Shown here in pieces: positions 34,075 to 46,882 of a stretch of DNA of 64,000 bases; within the stretch, counting starts at the first letter, position 1; every line of letters begins with the position of its first letter. The position numbers and the translations under genes are program-made. The notes beneath the pieces are model-generated. The model worked only from the letters and a program-made list of their open reading frames with translations, was not told where the DNA came from and did no database searches. Source of the stretch: Iris pallida (lineage: Eukaryota > Streptophyta > Magnoliopsida > Asparagales > Iridaceae); NCBI GenBank assembly GCA_029216955.1, contig JANAVB010005598.1, positions 951,529-1,015,528 on the forward strand, in the 5' to 3' direction.

Positions 34075-35879
34075 GTCTAACCCAAACAAGTCTCACTAAG
34101 CTTAACCAGTCTATCCTAGCAAGCATACACAACTCAAAAATCTAACACAAACCAACACTCCTGTGTATACACTCAATATACACTAGACTATACCACATAG
34201 GCCATATGCCATATATATTGGTATATGCAACACACACATATCAATTTCATATATCTATATACATACTATTATATAGGCAAATACAATATCCATATTACAT
34301 TACTCATATCACATTAGGTTATATATAGTATATATATACATATACACATATAGGAGATAGGGACAATGCATATGTGTGTGTATGTGGCATCTACTTTGTT
34401 CATAGACATTCAAAACAGAGTAATGTGTGTGTGGGTGGGAACATAGAATCAATGTGTGCAAATGTGTGGGTGTGTGTGTATAGTGAGTGAAGTGTCAAGG
34501 TGAAATGTTGAGTGTCATAGAGTATACAAAATATTGAGTGGCAATTAGAGGATAAGGTCTCTATGATACAATTGTGTGTGTCTACACGTGTATGTAGAGG
34601 GTGCCATAGTTCTCAGAATTTCAGATTAACAGTGAATGTGGAACATGAATTTAGAGCAATGAACATTCAAGTGCAACACCTCTTGTCAAATCCCACATCC
34701 AACAAGTAGAACTGACCACCTAACATATAACAGAGATCTTATGGTGGCAACCCCAAACAGTAGCTAGGTAGAAAACCAATGTGTGTCCAATGAGTATCAG
34801 AGTACAGTTAAGGAGTGGCAATTAGTGTCAACAAGTGATGTGGCAATGTGTCATAGCTATTAGGGGGTGTGGCATCTCAGTCTACAGGTTTTGAATAAGA
34901 AGGAAAATTTCTCAGGTTTACTGTTTTCAGTCAACTAAGGTTACAGTGAAAGGAAATCTCAGTTTTTATGAAATCAAATCCCAGTTTTCATATTTCAATC
35001 TAACCTTCAAACTAAATTCCAAATCCCATTCTCAGTTTACAGTTAAGAAAAGGAAATCTCAGATTTACTGTGAGTCACAAAACAGTGTATTAAACAGGTA
35101 ATTGCAAACTCAGGAATTTGATTTCAGTTTTAAACATTTAAAAGCTCAGGATTTTAGTGATACATTCAGTCCTCAGTTTTGTCAATAGTGTAAACATGCA
35201 TTTATGACATGGATGTATGTGTTTACATATCAATAATCATTAATCTACATTTGAAACACCCAAATTGGAAATCTGAACCCAGTTCAGTGTTATGTATCAG
35301 AACACAGGTAATTTCGACAATCACACCAAAAAACACATTCGAAGACCCCACCTGATATACACAAAATCTCATGAACTCCTCATGCATAAAATCTTAAACC
35401 AAATTCCATAACTAATCCTACATCACAGTGAGTATACAATAAAAATCAAGAACAATTAAACCCAACCCGAATTTTCATGTCAAGTATCAACCTTCTGTTC
35501 GAATTATCAAATCGAACACCACTCAAATATAACCCCAATCAGGGTGGACAGAGTATAGCAGTACAACAAAGGCAAATAAGCATGTTCAATGTTACAGTAT
35601 TACCTAAACATTAAATTGACAACTTAAAAACTTATAAAATATCAGAAAATAAGATGAACAACAAATACTATTGATTCCCAGGTAGCCTACCTAATTCTCA
35701 GGTTATCAGATACACACAGACATGTGTACATACACGAAACATCTAACTAATCAGTTTTAAACATAAATTGAATCTCAGAGATCAACACACAGAGCATGGT
35801 ATCAGAGAATCGAACCAAAACCAAATTTGGACTCGAAAACCCAATTAACTAAGTAAATAAAGTGTGTAGTCAGGTGTAC

Positions 35880-36360
35880 ACATGATACGTGTCATGGAGG
35901 GGGTTTTCGTGTCCACTTGTGTCCAAAACAGAATTTACGAAGTATCAGAAAAGCATGCAAGGTATTCCTCATGCACGCGTGTCGTGGCCTCGTGCATACG
36001 ACACAAGACACACAAGGCCCTGTGCTCGTGTCCCTGCGTTCGCCCAACATAGGGCAACACATTCGTATCCCTGACACGTCACCACGACGTGTCCACGAGG
36101 GACACGAAGCCAGTGTCAGGAGCTGCTGTTCGTACGGAACAGTACAACATCGAAACAGTGCACGTGTCCGTGCCCTCTCGATATGGCACGAGAAGGTGTC
36201 AAACTCGAGGGGTGCACTGGCAGTCACTGCTCCCTTCCTTACGCCAAATAGCAGCTGTCCACATGGTGTGTGCAGCGAGAACGAGGGGTGCGTAAGCAGG
36301 GGACTGTGTACGTGCGTCGTGTAGCGAGTTCGTGTCCGATTTAGACACGGACACGGCTCA
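35880..36360. repeat. GTGTC/GACAC-dense block of D LTR
   Basis: About eighteen GTGTC or GACAC pentamers, often as CGTGTCC or GGACACG, occur in 480 bp. ORFs here (for example 35917-36324) arise from this composition. Matching blocks are at about 42380-42820 and, in element C, 60155-60570. Confidence 0.75.
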
Positions 36361-37460
36361 AAATGTGCTCAGAGCTTGGGATTCGTGAATCACACACATA
36401 GGGCTAGAAATCTGTTCAAATAGAATTTTAAAATAAGAAGAATTTATTCACTCAAGCATTTCATCGAACACATGCACCCTAATACTGATACGTGTCTGAT
36501 ACGGACACGAAATGGACACGACTCGACACAAATCCAATACCTACGGCTAGGGGACACCTAGGGCTATGCAAATGTGCAAAGAAATCAAAAATCTAATGAG
36601 TTTAGATAGGGTTACCTATTGGTTGTTCTTTCTCAAGAAAACTCCTAAAATGAGGATTCCTCCTTGCTAGCCCAATGCCCCAAATTGCTCCAAAACTAAG
36701 GTTTCTCTCTATGGACATGAAATTGAGCTGGATTAGAAACAAATGCAAAAGACTAGAGTGGAAACGGAATTAAAACGAAGAAACTAGGGCTTGAGGAAGA
36801 TTTCTATACCTCTCCTTCTTCTAAACTTGAAAACTTTCTTAAGGAGGCTACAACTAATGGAAGAGGCATTATATAGGGGTGGGATTCCCTATGTTGGCTG
36901 GCCAAAACTCTAGGGTTAGGGTTTTAGTTAGTTGGGCCATGGGCCTCCATCTCTTTGTGGGTTTCTAGGCTTCCTAGTTAAAGGCCTATTCTCAAAACAC
37001 CTTATTATAACTAATAAGCCCAAAGCAATTATCTATCAATTTCCAACCATGAATTAACTAACAAGTCCCACTTAGTCTATAGGTTAAGTCTCACTTCTAG
37101 GTTAGGTCCATTCTAGGTTAAAGACTAACAAGACACCAAGCAATTATTTAATTAATAATAAATTCACATACATTCCAATAAATTCTAATAAATCCTATTA
37201 AATTCAAATGAATTCAAAATAAGCAAAATACCCTCAAGCTAAAAATGCTAAATGAATTACCCTAATCACATGGCTAGGCTTTAGGTCAAGCTGTCTCTAG
37301 GGTTACACTAGCAAAACACCAAAATCACAAGTCATGATTTTAAGTAGTTTTAAATGATTAAAAATCACCAAAAATTATATTATTATTTAAATATCATAAT
37401 TAAATAAATTTAAACACAAAATTTCAAAATTATCCTCATTTTATAAAACTGGGTGTTACA

Positions 37461-39154
37461 AGTCTACCCACCTTAGAAAAATTTCGTCCTCGAAATTTAA
37501 GATGGTAGTACTACTTCTAGGTCAAACATAGTCAAGGGTCAATCACTAGTCAATTTGTCAACATCCAAGTACTTGGTCATCAACTGGTCAACTTCTTAGG
37601 GTTTTACCTATGCTAGCTATCTAGGTGTTGGCAACTAGAGATTAGCAAAAAGAAAAACTCTATAATAGGCTAACACTTAACTTCCCAATCTAATCAAGTC
37701 ATCCATAACTAAATACCCATCATCTAAGCACACAAATCCCAATACCATATATACATAAGCTCAAGAACAACAACCCATTATATATATCCTAAGTATATCA
37801 TCTATATATCCATACATATATAACTGATCATCAAGGGTTAAAGTAGACTAAACTTATAAGGAACTGAACAAACGCTCAGAATTTAGGCTAAGGATGAATG
37901 GTCTGAAACATCAATATAGGCAAAAGGAATGATGCTAAGGAGACTGAATTTATAAGAAAAAAGACATGACATCTAGTGAAAGGTCTGCACACTGCCTATA
38001 AAGGTTGATCTATCATGCCTGAACTCATCACAAGGAGAACTTAACTAAAATAGGAAACTGAACCAATATAGGCTAAACAACATGTCTATAATCCTATACA
38101 ACAATGGCCTATAGATACCAACCAACCCATATCTCATATGCCACTATCATCTGTAATCTATCTATATATAAATAGACCTCTCAGTCTTAGGTGAACTACA
38201 ACTATGCTCAATGACAGGCTCTGGTCATGGTTGTCTTACTGGAAAGGTAAGGGAAAAATAATAATAAATCATCAAGGCTGTGAGGCATACTAACATCCTA
38301 TATGAAAACTGGTAGTCAGGGAAATCACCTATAATAGGTTATTATTCTAATACTAATGCTAACTATCATCTCAAGGGTACAGCCACTCTACAAGTCATCA
38401 TATCATTACACTATGAAAGAACTACATATGAATAAGCTCTATAAAACTAAAATATCCATACTCCTAAGTTATTTGATGATGGAATACAATTTATAACAAC
38501 AGAAGGGTACGATAGAGATGATATGTTTAAAAACTATCTCAAGATACAGTCTGATAATCATATGCGTCTGTCCAAAATCATGTTACTCAGAGTCCTCGCC
38601 ATGCCAGTAAGCAAGGCTGCGATAAACGATAGATTCCATAACTGGGGCATGCACCTCTATAATCATGTTATCTGGAATTCTCGCTATGTTGACTAGTATA
38701 GCTGTAAGAAATTCCAAATCTCATAACCAAGATACGTACATCCGAAGTCAGGTCTCTATGTTTCCGCCACGCCAGCTAATATGGCTGCGATAAACTACAG
38801 GTTCCATGATCAAGTAGACGTTTTACCATCCCTGTTATTCCCGTCAACATATGTTATCAGAAAATATCGTAACTCAGGCCATAAAATTCATCTCGATAGG
38901 AAAATCAAAATCAACAACGATCCATCAAAATCAAATTCAATAATCAAGGAGTGAGAGCGAACAAAACAAGGGAAATGATTTCAAGTTGAAGTTTAAATAA
39001 GATTCTCAAGGATCGTCCCAGGAATCTCTCAAGGAATCCTAATTGTGATTGAGTACCTTTAAAAATATATCCTAATCCTACTGCATGCTGTAGTGATACT
39101 CTAGTTCGAATATCACTACATAAACTCGACCTGTATGGGCCACTACTAAAAACG
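37461..39154 (-). other. Element D internal region, no coding
   Basis: The left end is the minus-strand polypurine tract AAGGTGGGTAGACT with GAGGACGAAATTT just inside it, both typical of Tekay/Del elements. The rest is AT-rich without an ORF. 38575-38830 carries repeats around GGCTGCGATAAAC. No TGGTATCAGAG primer site is visible near 39154, so the primer site is lost or unusual. Confidence 0.7.
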
Positions 39155-42100
39155 TGTCATGACCGGCATCCACTGTGAGGGTACGAGAACGTAACAGCTT
39201 CCAGCCTACGTCGCAGTGTCGACGGTAGAACGCTGTTCTAGGTCATAAACTATAACTAACGTAACATGAAATACTCTCCAAAAGGAGACCAAACACAGAG
39301 GTACAACTCAATCACAATCTAAGGTAGAATATAGCAATCTAAGGTAGAATATAGCACGATGGAAATAGATAAAGAAAATCCTCAACTGAGGTACAACAGA
39401 AATAAAATAACATAAGTCTCAACAACAACCAGTCTCCACAATAATACAACTCTGAATCTAGACAACTACTAACATAAAAATAAGGAACAAACTAGACTAT
39501 CTACACTAAGCATGGGTATCATCCTCAGCGGCTGCCTGAACCTCCCTAGGGGTCCAGGTCGCGAGTGTCATCTAGGCAAGCTCCAAAGTAAGGGGTGCAT
39601 GGTTCCTCATCATCCTCTGTAAAATTTTCAACAGGTCCAGTCAGGACGGGAGCGAGCACAATACATCTCACGCAGATTATAACAGGTTAGAAAATATAAA
39701 CATGCAAGAGAGTACGATACATAAAACTGAAAGAAAGTACATGATGTAAATAGAGAGAGAACTGTAATAGAAATATCTACTATAAGTAGAGAACTACCAG
39801 AGACTAGTGATTTAGAGTACAAGGTCGACATGTGAACGGCTGTATTTGCACATGAATATACTAAAGAGGCGCACATGGTTATACTACTTTGGAATTGTTC
39901 ACATGACTATTTATACTCTCCCATACCCCAATCAATACACAAGGATCCAGACAAGTTATGTTACGCACATGATTTTCACATGAAAGCCCATAAATGGGTG
40001 CACATAAAGTATACATGAGGGCTCATAAATGAGTGCACATGAAATTCACATAAAGGCCCATAAATGGGTGCACATGAAGTATAGGTCATACATGAGATAC
40101 ATTAGAAACATGACCGAACATAAGAGCACATGAGAGTACACGATCATGTATGAACGAGCATGAAGCACATAAGAAACATGAATAACATGAGAGCGAGGAA
40201 TACATGATGTACATGAAACACACGACATGATGTATCTGATGCTCCCGAGGGGAATAACATCGCATGAAAAGTTCCATATTGTACCAATCCGTGATAATAT
40301 TGTGACAGCATAAAATAAGGTAAACTAGAGCAGGAATATAATTCTAAGCAAGTTATGAAATAATCAGAGAATGTACTCGCCTGGTATCTGAATAGCTGTA
40401 GTAAATGTACTGTCCGAGATGAGGTGCCTGACTCCTTGTTAGAGCAACACAAGTCAAGATGTATACATGGGATGATAAATGTAATCTATAATGCATCTGC
40501 ATGCTGTCTAGGTCAAACTAGACTAAAGTCAACACTTGGTCAACTCTAGTCAACCACACTAGTCAAACTAGGTCAACTAGGTCAAGTCTAACCCAAACAA
40601 GTCTCACTAAGCCTAACCAGTCTATCCTAGCAAGCATACACCACTCACAAATCTAACACAAACCAACACTCCTGTGTATACACTCCATATACACTAGACT
40701 ATACCACATAGGCCATATGCCATATACATTGGTATAGGCAACACACACATATCAATTTCATATATCTATATACATACTATTATATAGGCAAATACAATAT
40801 CCATATTACATTATTTCTATCACATTAGGTTATATATAGTATATATATACATGTACACATATAGGAGATAAATGCATATGTGTGTGTATGTGGTATCTAC
40901 TTTGTTCTTAGAAATTCAAAACAGAGTAATGTGTGTGTGGGTGGAACATAGAATCAATGTGTGCAAATGTGTGGGTGTGTGTATAGTAAGTGAAGTGTCA
41001 AGGTGAAATGTTGAGTGTCATAGAGTGTACAAAATATTGAGTGGCAATTAGAGGTTAAGGTCTCTATGGTACAATTGTGTGTGTCTACATGTGTGTGTAG
41101 AGGGTGCCATAGTTCTCAGAATTTCAGATTAACAGTGAATATGGAACTTAAATTTGGAGAAATAAACATTCAAGTGCAACACCTCTTATCAAATCCCACA
41201 TCCAACAAGTAGAACAGACCACCTAACATAGAACAGAGATCTTATGGTGGCAACCCAAACCGTAGCTAGGTAGAAAACCAATGTGTGTCCAATGAGTATC
41301 AGAGTACAGTTAAGGAGTGGCAATTAGTGTCAACAAGTGATGTGTCAATGTGTCATAGCTATTAGGGATGTGGTATCTCAGTCTACAGGTTTTGAATAAG
41401 AAGGAAAATTTCTCAGGTTTACTGTTTTCAGTAAACTCAGGTTTATAGTGAAAGGAAATCTCAGTTTTTATGAAATCAAATCCCAGTTTTCATATTTCAA
41501 TCTAACCTTCAAACTAAATTCCAAATTCCATTCTCAGTTTTCAGTTAAGAAAAGGAAATCTCAGGTTTACTGTGAGTCACAAACAGTATATTAAACAGGT
41601 AATTGCAAACTCAGGAATTCGATTTCAGTTTCAAACATTTAAAAGCTCAGAATTTCAGTGATACATTCAGCCCTCAGTTTTGTCAATAGTATAAACATGC
41701 ATTTATGACATGGATGTATGTGTTTAGATATCAATAATCATTAATCTATATTTGAAACACCCAAATTGGAAATCTGAACCCAGTTCAGTGTTATGTATCA
41801 AAACACAAGTAATTTCGACAATCACACCAAAAAACACATTCGAAGACCCCAAATGATATACACAAAATCTCATGAACTCCTCATGCATAAAATCTTAAAC
41901 CAAATTCCATAACTAATCCTACATCACAGTGAGTATACAATCAAAATCAAGAACAATTAAACCCAACCCGAATTTTTAGATCAAGTATCAACCTTCTGTT
42001 CGAATTATCAAATCGAACACCACTCAAATATAACCCCAATCAGGGTGGACAGAGTATAGCAGTACATCACAGGTAAATATGCATGTTCAATGTTACAGTA

Positions 42101-43924
42101 TTACCTAAACATTAAATTGACAACTTAAAACTTATAAAATATCAGAAAATAAGATGAACATCAAATACGATTGATTCCCAGGTAGCCTACCTAATTCTCA
42201 GGTTATCAGATACACACAGACATGTGTACATACATGAAACATCTAACTAATCTGTTTTAAACATAAATTGAATCTCAGAGATCAACACTCAGAGCATGGT
42301 ATTAAAGAATCGAACCAAAACCAAATTTGAACTCGAAAACCCAATTAAATCAGTAAATAAAGTGTGCAGTCAGGTGTACACATGATACGTGTCGTGGGGA
42401 GGGTGTTTGTGTCCAACAAGTGGACACGAACGTGTCCAAAACAGAATTTACGAAGTATCAGAAAAGTAGGCAGGGTATTCCTCGTGCACGCGTGTCGTGG
42501 CCTCGTGCATACGACACAAGACACACAAGGCCCTGTGCTCGTGTCCCTATGTTCGCCCAACATAGGGCAACACATTCGTGTCCCTGATACGTCACCACGA
42601 CGTATCCACGAGGGACACGAAGCTCGTGTCAGAAGCTGCTGTTCGCACGGAATAGTGCTGTGGCAAACTCGAGGGGTGCACTAGCAGTCACTGCCCCCTT
42701 CCTTGCGCCAAATAGCAGCTGCCCATGTGGCATGTGCAACGAGCACGAGGGGTGCGTGAGCAGGGGACTGTGTACGTGCTTCGTACAGCGAGTTCGTGTC
42801 CGATTTGGACACGAACACGAGTAGAAATATGCTCAGAGCTTGGGATTCGTGAATCACACATATAGGGCTAGAAATCTGTTCAAATGGAATTTTAAAATAA
42901 AAAGAATTTATTCACTCAAGCATTTCATCGAACACATGCACCCTAACACTGATACGTGTCCAATACGGACATAAAATGGACATGACTCAACACAAATCTA
43001 ATACCTACGGCTAGGGGACACCTAGGGCTATGCAAATGTGCAAAGAAATCGAAAATCTAATGAGTTTAGATTGGGTTACCTATTGGTTGTTCTTCCTCAA
43101 GAAAACTCCTAAAATGAGGATTCCTTCTTTCTAGCCCAATGCCCCAAATTGCTCCAAAGCTGAGGTTTCTCTCCATGGACATGAAATAGAGCTGGATTAG
43201 AAACAAATGCAAAAGACTAGAGTGGAAAAGGAATTAAAATGAAGAAACTAGGGCTTGAGGAAGATTTCTATACCTCTCCTTCTTCTAAACTTGGAAACTT
43301 CCTTAAGGAGGCTACAACTAATGGAAGAGGCATTATATAGGGGTGGGATTCCCTATGTTGGCTGGCCAAAACTCTAGGGTTAGGGTTTTAGTTAGTTGGG
43401 CCATGGGTCTCCCTCTCTTGGTGGGTTTCTAGGCTTCCTAGTTAAAGGCCTATTCTCAAAACACCTTATTCTAACTAATAAGCCCAAAGCAATTATCTAT
43501 CAATTTCCAACCATGACTTAAACTAACAAGTCCCACTTAGTCTATAGGTTAAGTCTCACTTCTAGGTTAGGTCCATTCTAGGTTAAAGACTAACAATACA
43601 CCAAGCAATCATTTAATTAATAATAAATTCACATACATTCCAATAAATTCTAATAAATCATATTAAATTCAAATGAATTCAAAATAACCAAAATACCCTG
43701 AAGCCAAAAATGATAAATGAAATACCCTAATCACATGGCTAGTCTCAAGGTCAAGCTATCTCTAGAGTTTCACTAGCAAAACACCAAAATCACAAGTCAT
43801 AATTTTAAATAGTTTTAAATGATTAAAAATCACAAAAATCATATTATTATTTAAATATCGTAATTAAATAAATTTAAACACAAAATTTTAAAGTTACCCT
43901 CAGTTTAGAAAACTGGATGTTATA
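39155..43924 (-). mobile_element. Element D, right-hand LTR
   Basis: This 4,770-bp LTR is co-linear with 32644-37460 with numerous small differences. It starts TGTCATGACCGG and ends GGATGTTATA. A minus TATA complement lies at 43333-43339. A deletion of about 35 bp relative to the other LTR lies near 42655, where the left copy has extra sequence around 36150. Confidence 0.88.
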
Positions 43925-44152
43925 GTAGAATCCTAAATACCCTGAAGAGAGACAACAGCTGATATCTGCTCAAGGAGACAGAATGCTGTTGTCCATGATA
44001 AATGAAGAATTGTTGACATCGCTGGATGGCCAACAATTTGTAAAGCCAGCTTTCTTGTTCGGGGATGCGATCGATTTCCAGTCACAAACACACCCCAAGA
44101 AGGAGGATTGGGTGTTCAAGTTTGGAGACAGAGCAATGTATCTTCCTGACAT
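43925..44152 (+). pseudogene. A antisense ORF, exon 2 second block
   Basis: Encodes NPKYPEERQQLISAQGDRML, then SMINEELLTSLDGQQFVKPA and FKFGDRAMYLPD, co-linear with B residues immediately after PQS. It is open throughout. It ends at PDI where element C is inserted; the reading resumes at 61580 with DMVRDY. Confidence 0.85.
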
Positions 44153-45004
44153 TGTCACGACCCACACCCACTGTGAGGGTACGAGAACGTAACAACGTCC
44201 AGCCTACGCCGCAGTGTCGGCGGTAGAACGCTGTCCTAGGTCAACAATCAACTAGCAATATATATCTAATAGTTTATACTCCCCGAATGGGGGTGACATA
44301 GCAGTAAAACTCAATCACAACTAAGGAAGAGATAGCACGATATGAAATAGAACTCAAGGAAATAAATAGATGAAAAGTAGTCTAAGATAATCCCAGCAAT
44401 ATCCAGAAGTACATGGTCTCAGATACAGAATAAAAAAATTTATACAACTCTCAACTCCAAAGATGGTCTAGCTAAAACATGCCTCAAGTCTACATAAAAG
44501 ATAGATAAGCCTAACTAATCTAGTCTAGGCAATCGGGGTGATATCCTCAGCTAGAGCTGGGTCCTCCTGAGGGTCCAACTCGCAGGTGTCATCTAAGGCT
44601 GCCCCGTAGTAGGTATCCAGGCAAGCCTCCTCCTCGTCCTCTGTAATATTTTCAACAGGTCCAGTCAGGACAGGAGCGAGTACAGTACATCTCAACAGTT
44701 CATAGCAGGTTAGAAGATATAATCACGCAGTAAAGTAAGATACAAGTACTGAAAGAAGTACAATATGTAAACAGAGAGAGAAAGCTATAATAGAAATATC
44801 TACTATAAATAAAGAACTAACATGTGGCTAGTGAGTCAGAGTACAATATAGACATTTAAATGGCATAGGAGATTCTGATAAGACACTATAGAAGAGATTC
44901 TGATAAGATACTACTTGGGTATTATTCACATGTCTACTTCTACTCCCCCGTAACCCCAATCAATACACAAGGATCCAACCAGGTTATGTTATGATACTAT
45001 GTAA

Positions 45005-45100
45005 GGCCCCCGAAGGGTGATAAGCCCCCGAAGGGTGGTAAGCCTCCGAAAGGTGATAAGTCCCCAAAGGGTGATACATAGTAGACCCATAAATGGGATA
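45005..45100. repeat. Tandem 18-bp palindromic units in C LTR
   Basis: Four units like AAGCCCCCGAAGGGTGAT, then one CCCATAAATGGG at about 45089-45100. Stem variants CCC/GGG and CCT/AGG occur. The array is positionally equivalent to the hairpins at 33476-33557 in D. Confidence 0.85.
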
Positions 45101-45480
45101 AGGATTCCAGGAAGACTCTGTGGTCATAAGAGTATATGTCACAAGTGATCGAAGAATCAACGAAGCATAGTGATACGCTATGTAAGTGAAACGCACAGAA
45201 CATAGAGTACCCGATGCTCCCTAAGGATAACATCTCAAGAAGGGATCCATATATTACCAATCCGTGTGACCAACGTGACAGTACAAGTAAAGTAATCTAC
45301 TGCAGGAAATAGTTCTAAGCAGGATATGAAATGATAAGAGAATGTACTCGCCTGGTATCTGAGTGTCTATAAAAAGTACTGTCCGAGGAGTGGTGTTTGG
45401 CTCTTAATCAGAACAGCACAAGTCACAACAAGTCCAAAATAGTATAAAGAAGTCCTACTATGCATTCTACAAGATTCTAG

Positions 45481-45590
45481 GTCAAACTAGGCCAAAGTCA
45501 ACTCTTGGTATACTCTTGTAAACTCTGGTCAACCCTAGAAGTCAAACTAGGTCAACCAAGTCAAACCTAAGTCAAACTAGTCTAATTTAG
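45481..45590. promoter_or_regulatory. W-box cluster in C LTR
   Basis: Multiple GGTCAA/AGTCAA cores in CTAGGTCAAACTAGG-like units, co-linear with those of D. Confidence 0.45.
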
Positions 45591-45785
45591 TCTATTCTAG
45601 GTCTAACAAGACTATTCTAGGTTAATCAAGACTAATCTAGGCAATACCATGCCAAGCCTATCAATACACAACTCTACACAAGATCATCTAGCCTATAGCC
45701 TACTAGACACATCTACCAAGATACCCTCTATAGCTAATCAATACACAAATTGATATATATAAAAAAACTAATTAGAATATACGCA

Positions 45786-46879
45786 TGTAGGAGCGTAAAA
45801 AGTGCTTCAAAGAAAGAGTCATCTCATTCATAAGTGGCCCACTTTACGCCTAATAGAGCAGGTAATTTCTTACGCCCAAGACAAGGCTAATTGTATTACG
45901 CCTAAGCAGATTGACCTTTTTACGCTTGGGTATACACCGGTGATTTTACGCCAAGGACTGAGCAGCCTCTTTCACGCTGGACAAAAGCTATCAAATCTCG
46001 CATTTAATGCAGACTTTGACATGAAGATATCAATGATGGCATTTACCACAGGATTCAATGGAATTTGTCTCATACAAAGACCATTGTTGTCGTTTATAGA
46101 GATCGAGCTACTTTACGCTCACTGAATAGTTTCTTTTACGCACGGGGTTTTACATGAGTCCTTACGCTCATAAGAAACAATGTGTACGTGAAGTCTATTT
46201 GAGCCATTTTACGCTCAAGGTTATTCGATAACCACTTTACGCTGGAAACCTATGACAGAGCTAGTTTACGCTCATCTTTTTACGCCCGATTCGTTCTGGC
46301 CAGTTTGGAACGTGGTGTGCCTGCGTGGTCTTCATGCCACCTATTTCGAAGAACGTGTGTACATGTATCCTATTCTTACTGAAATGATGGGACACGTGTC
46401 AGCATATACAGAGGATGATTCTGATCGTGGAGGGCAGTTGTTAGCATAAAGACAGATGTTGAGGCTCTTTTACGCAGGAAAGCCCCAGTCTATAAATAGA
46501 CTCATTTTTCTCATACACACAGACAGACAGGGAGAGACAGGAGAGAATACAGAGATCAGAGCTTCGAGATTTTGATTCTCTAGAGCATCCTTCTTCAACT
46601 TTTCTTTCAGAACAAAGTGAAGCAAAGCAGGAAAGCATTCGGCCTCGCCATCAGTGCCCAAGTGCGTCGATACCTTTCTGGTGCATTAGTTCTTCCAAGT
46701 TGTTCTACTTCAAGCAGTGATCTTCATCATCATCATATGGTCCAAGGAACAAAGTGATCGTTTACGAATCAGACTTCCATAGCAATACTTTTCCAGAATC
46801 AAATTTGTACTTCTCGTACTTTCTTCTTGTTTTTGTTATCAAAAGCCAATTCCTCCAAGGTATTTTGTTAATCGAAACA
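45786..46879 (+). mobile_element. Element B 5' LTR
   Basis: Begins TGTAGGAGCG and ends CGAAACA. It holds about fourteen TTTTACGC-like motifs in one orientation in its first 700 bp. TATAAATA at 46491-46498 is the likely promoter, with transcription starting about 30 bp on. ORFs inside (for example 45802-46125) are in U3 and not supported as genes. Confidence 0.92.
46491..46498 (+). promoter_or_regulatory. TATA box of B 5' LTR
   Basis: TATAAATA followed by a purine-rich CAGACAGACAGGGAGAG leader. The same motif is at 58786-58793 in the 3' LTR. Confidence 0.75.
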
Positions 46880-46882
46880 AAA

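Larger units (their letters stand above)
32644..37460 (-). mobile_element. Element D, left-hand LTR
   Basis: This 4,817-bp LTR starts TGTCACGACCC and ends GGGTGTTACA on the plus strand. The minus-strand promoter TATA is the ATATAA complement at 36869-36875. It contains palindrome repeats (33476-33557), a W-box cluster (34000-34074) and a GACAC/GTGTC-dense block (35880-36360). Short ORFs inside are not genes. Confidence 0.88.
32644..43924 (-). mobile_element. Element D: LARD-like retroelement with 4.8-kb LTRs
   Basis: Two LTRs (32644-37460 and 39155-43924) flank only 1,694 bp. The element is in reverse orientation. It interrupts the A antisense ORF exactly between PQS and NPKYP. Flanks GTCGG (32639-32643) and GTAGA (43925-43929) are each one change from GTCGA, the base string implied by B, so a decayed 5-bp duplication is likely. 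The internal start has the Tekay/Del-type polypurine tract and the GAGGACGAAATTT motif on the minus strand. No gag or pol frame remains. Confidence 0.88.

Noticed and set aside
44985..45260. Repetitive-peptide gene (PSGAYH repeats)
   Set aside because: Translation of the 18-bp LTR repeat on the minus strand.
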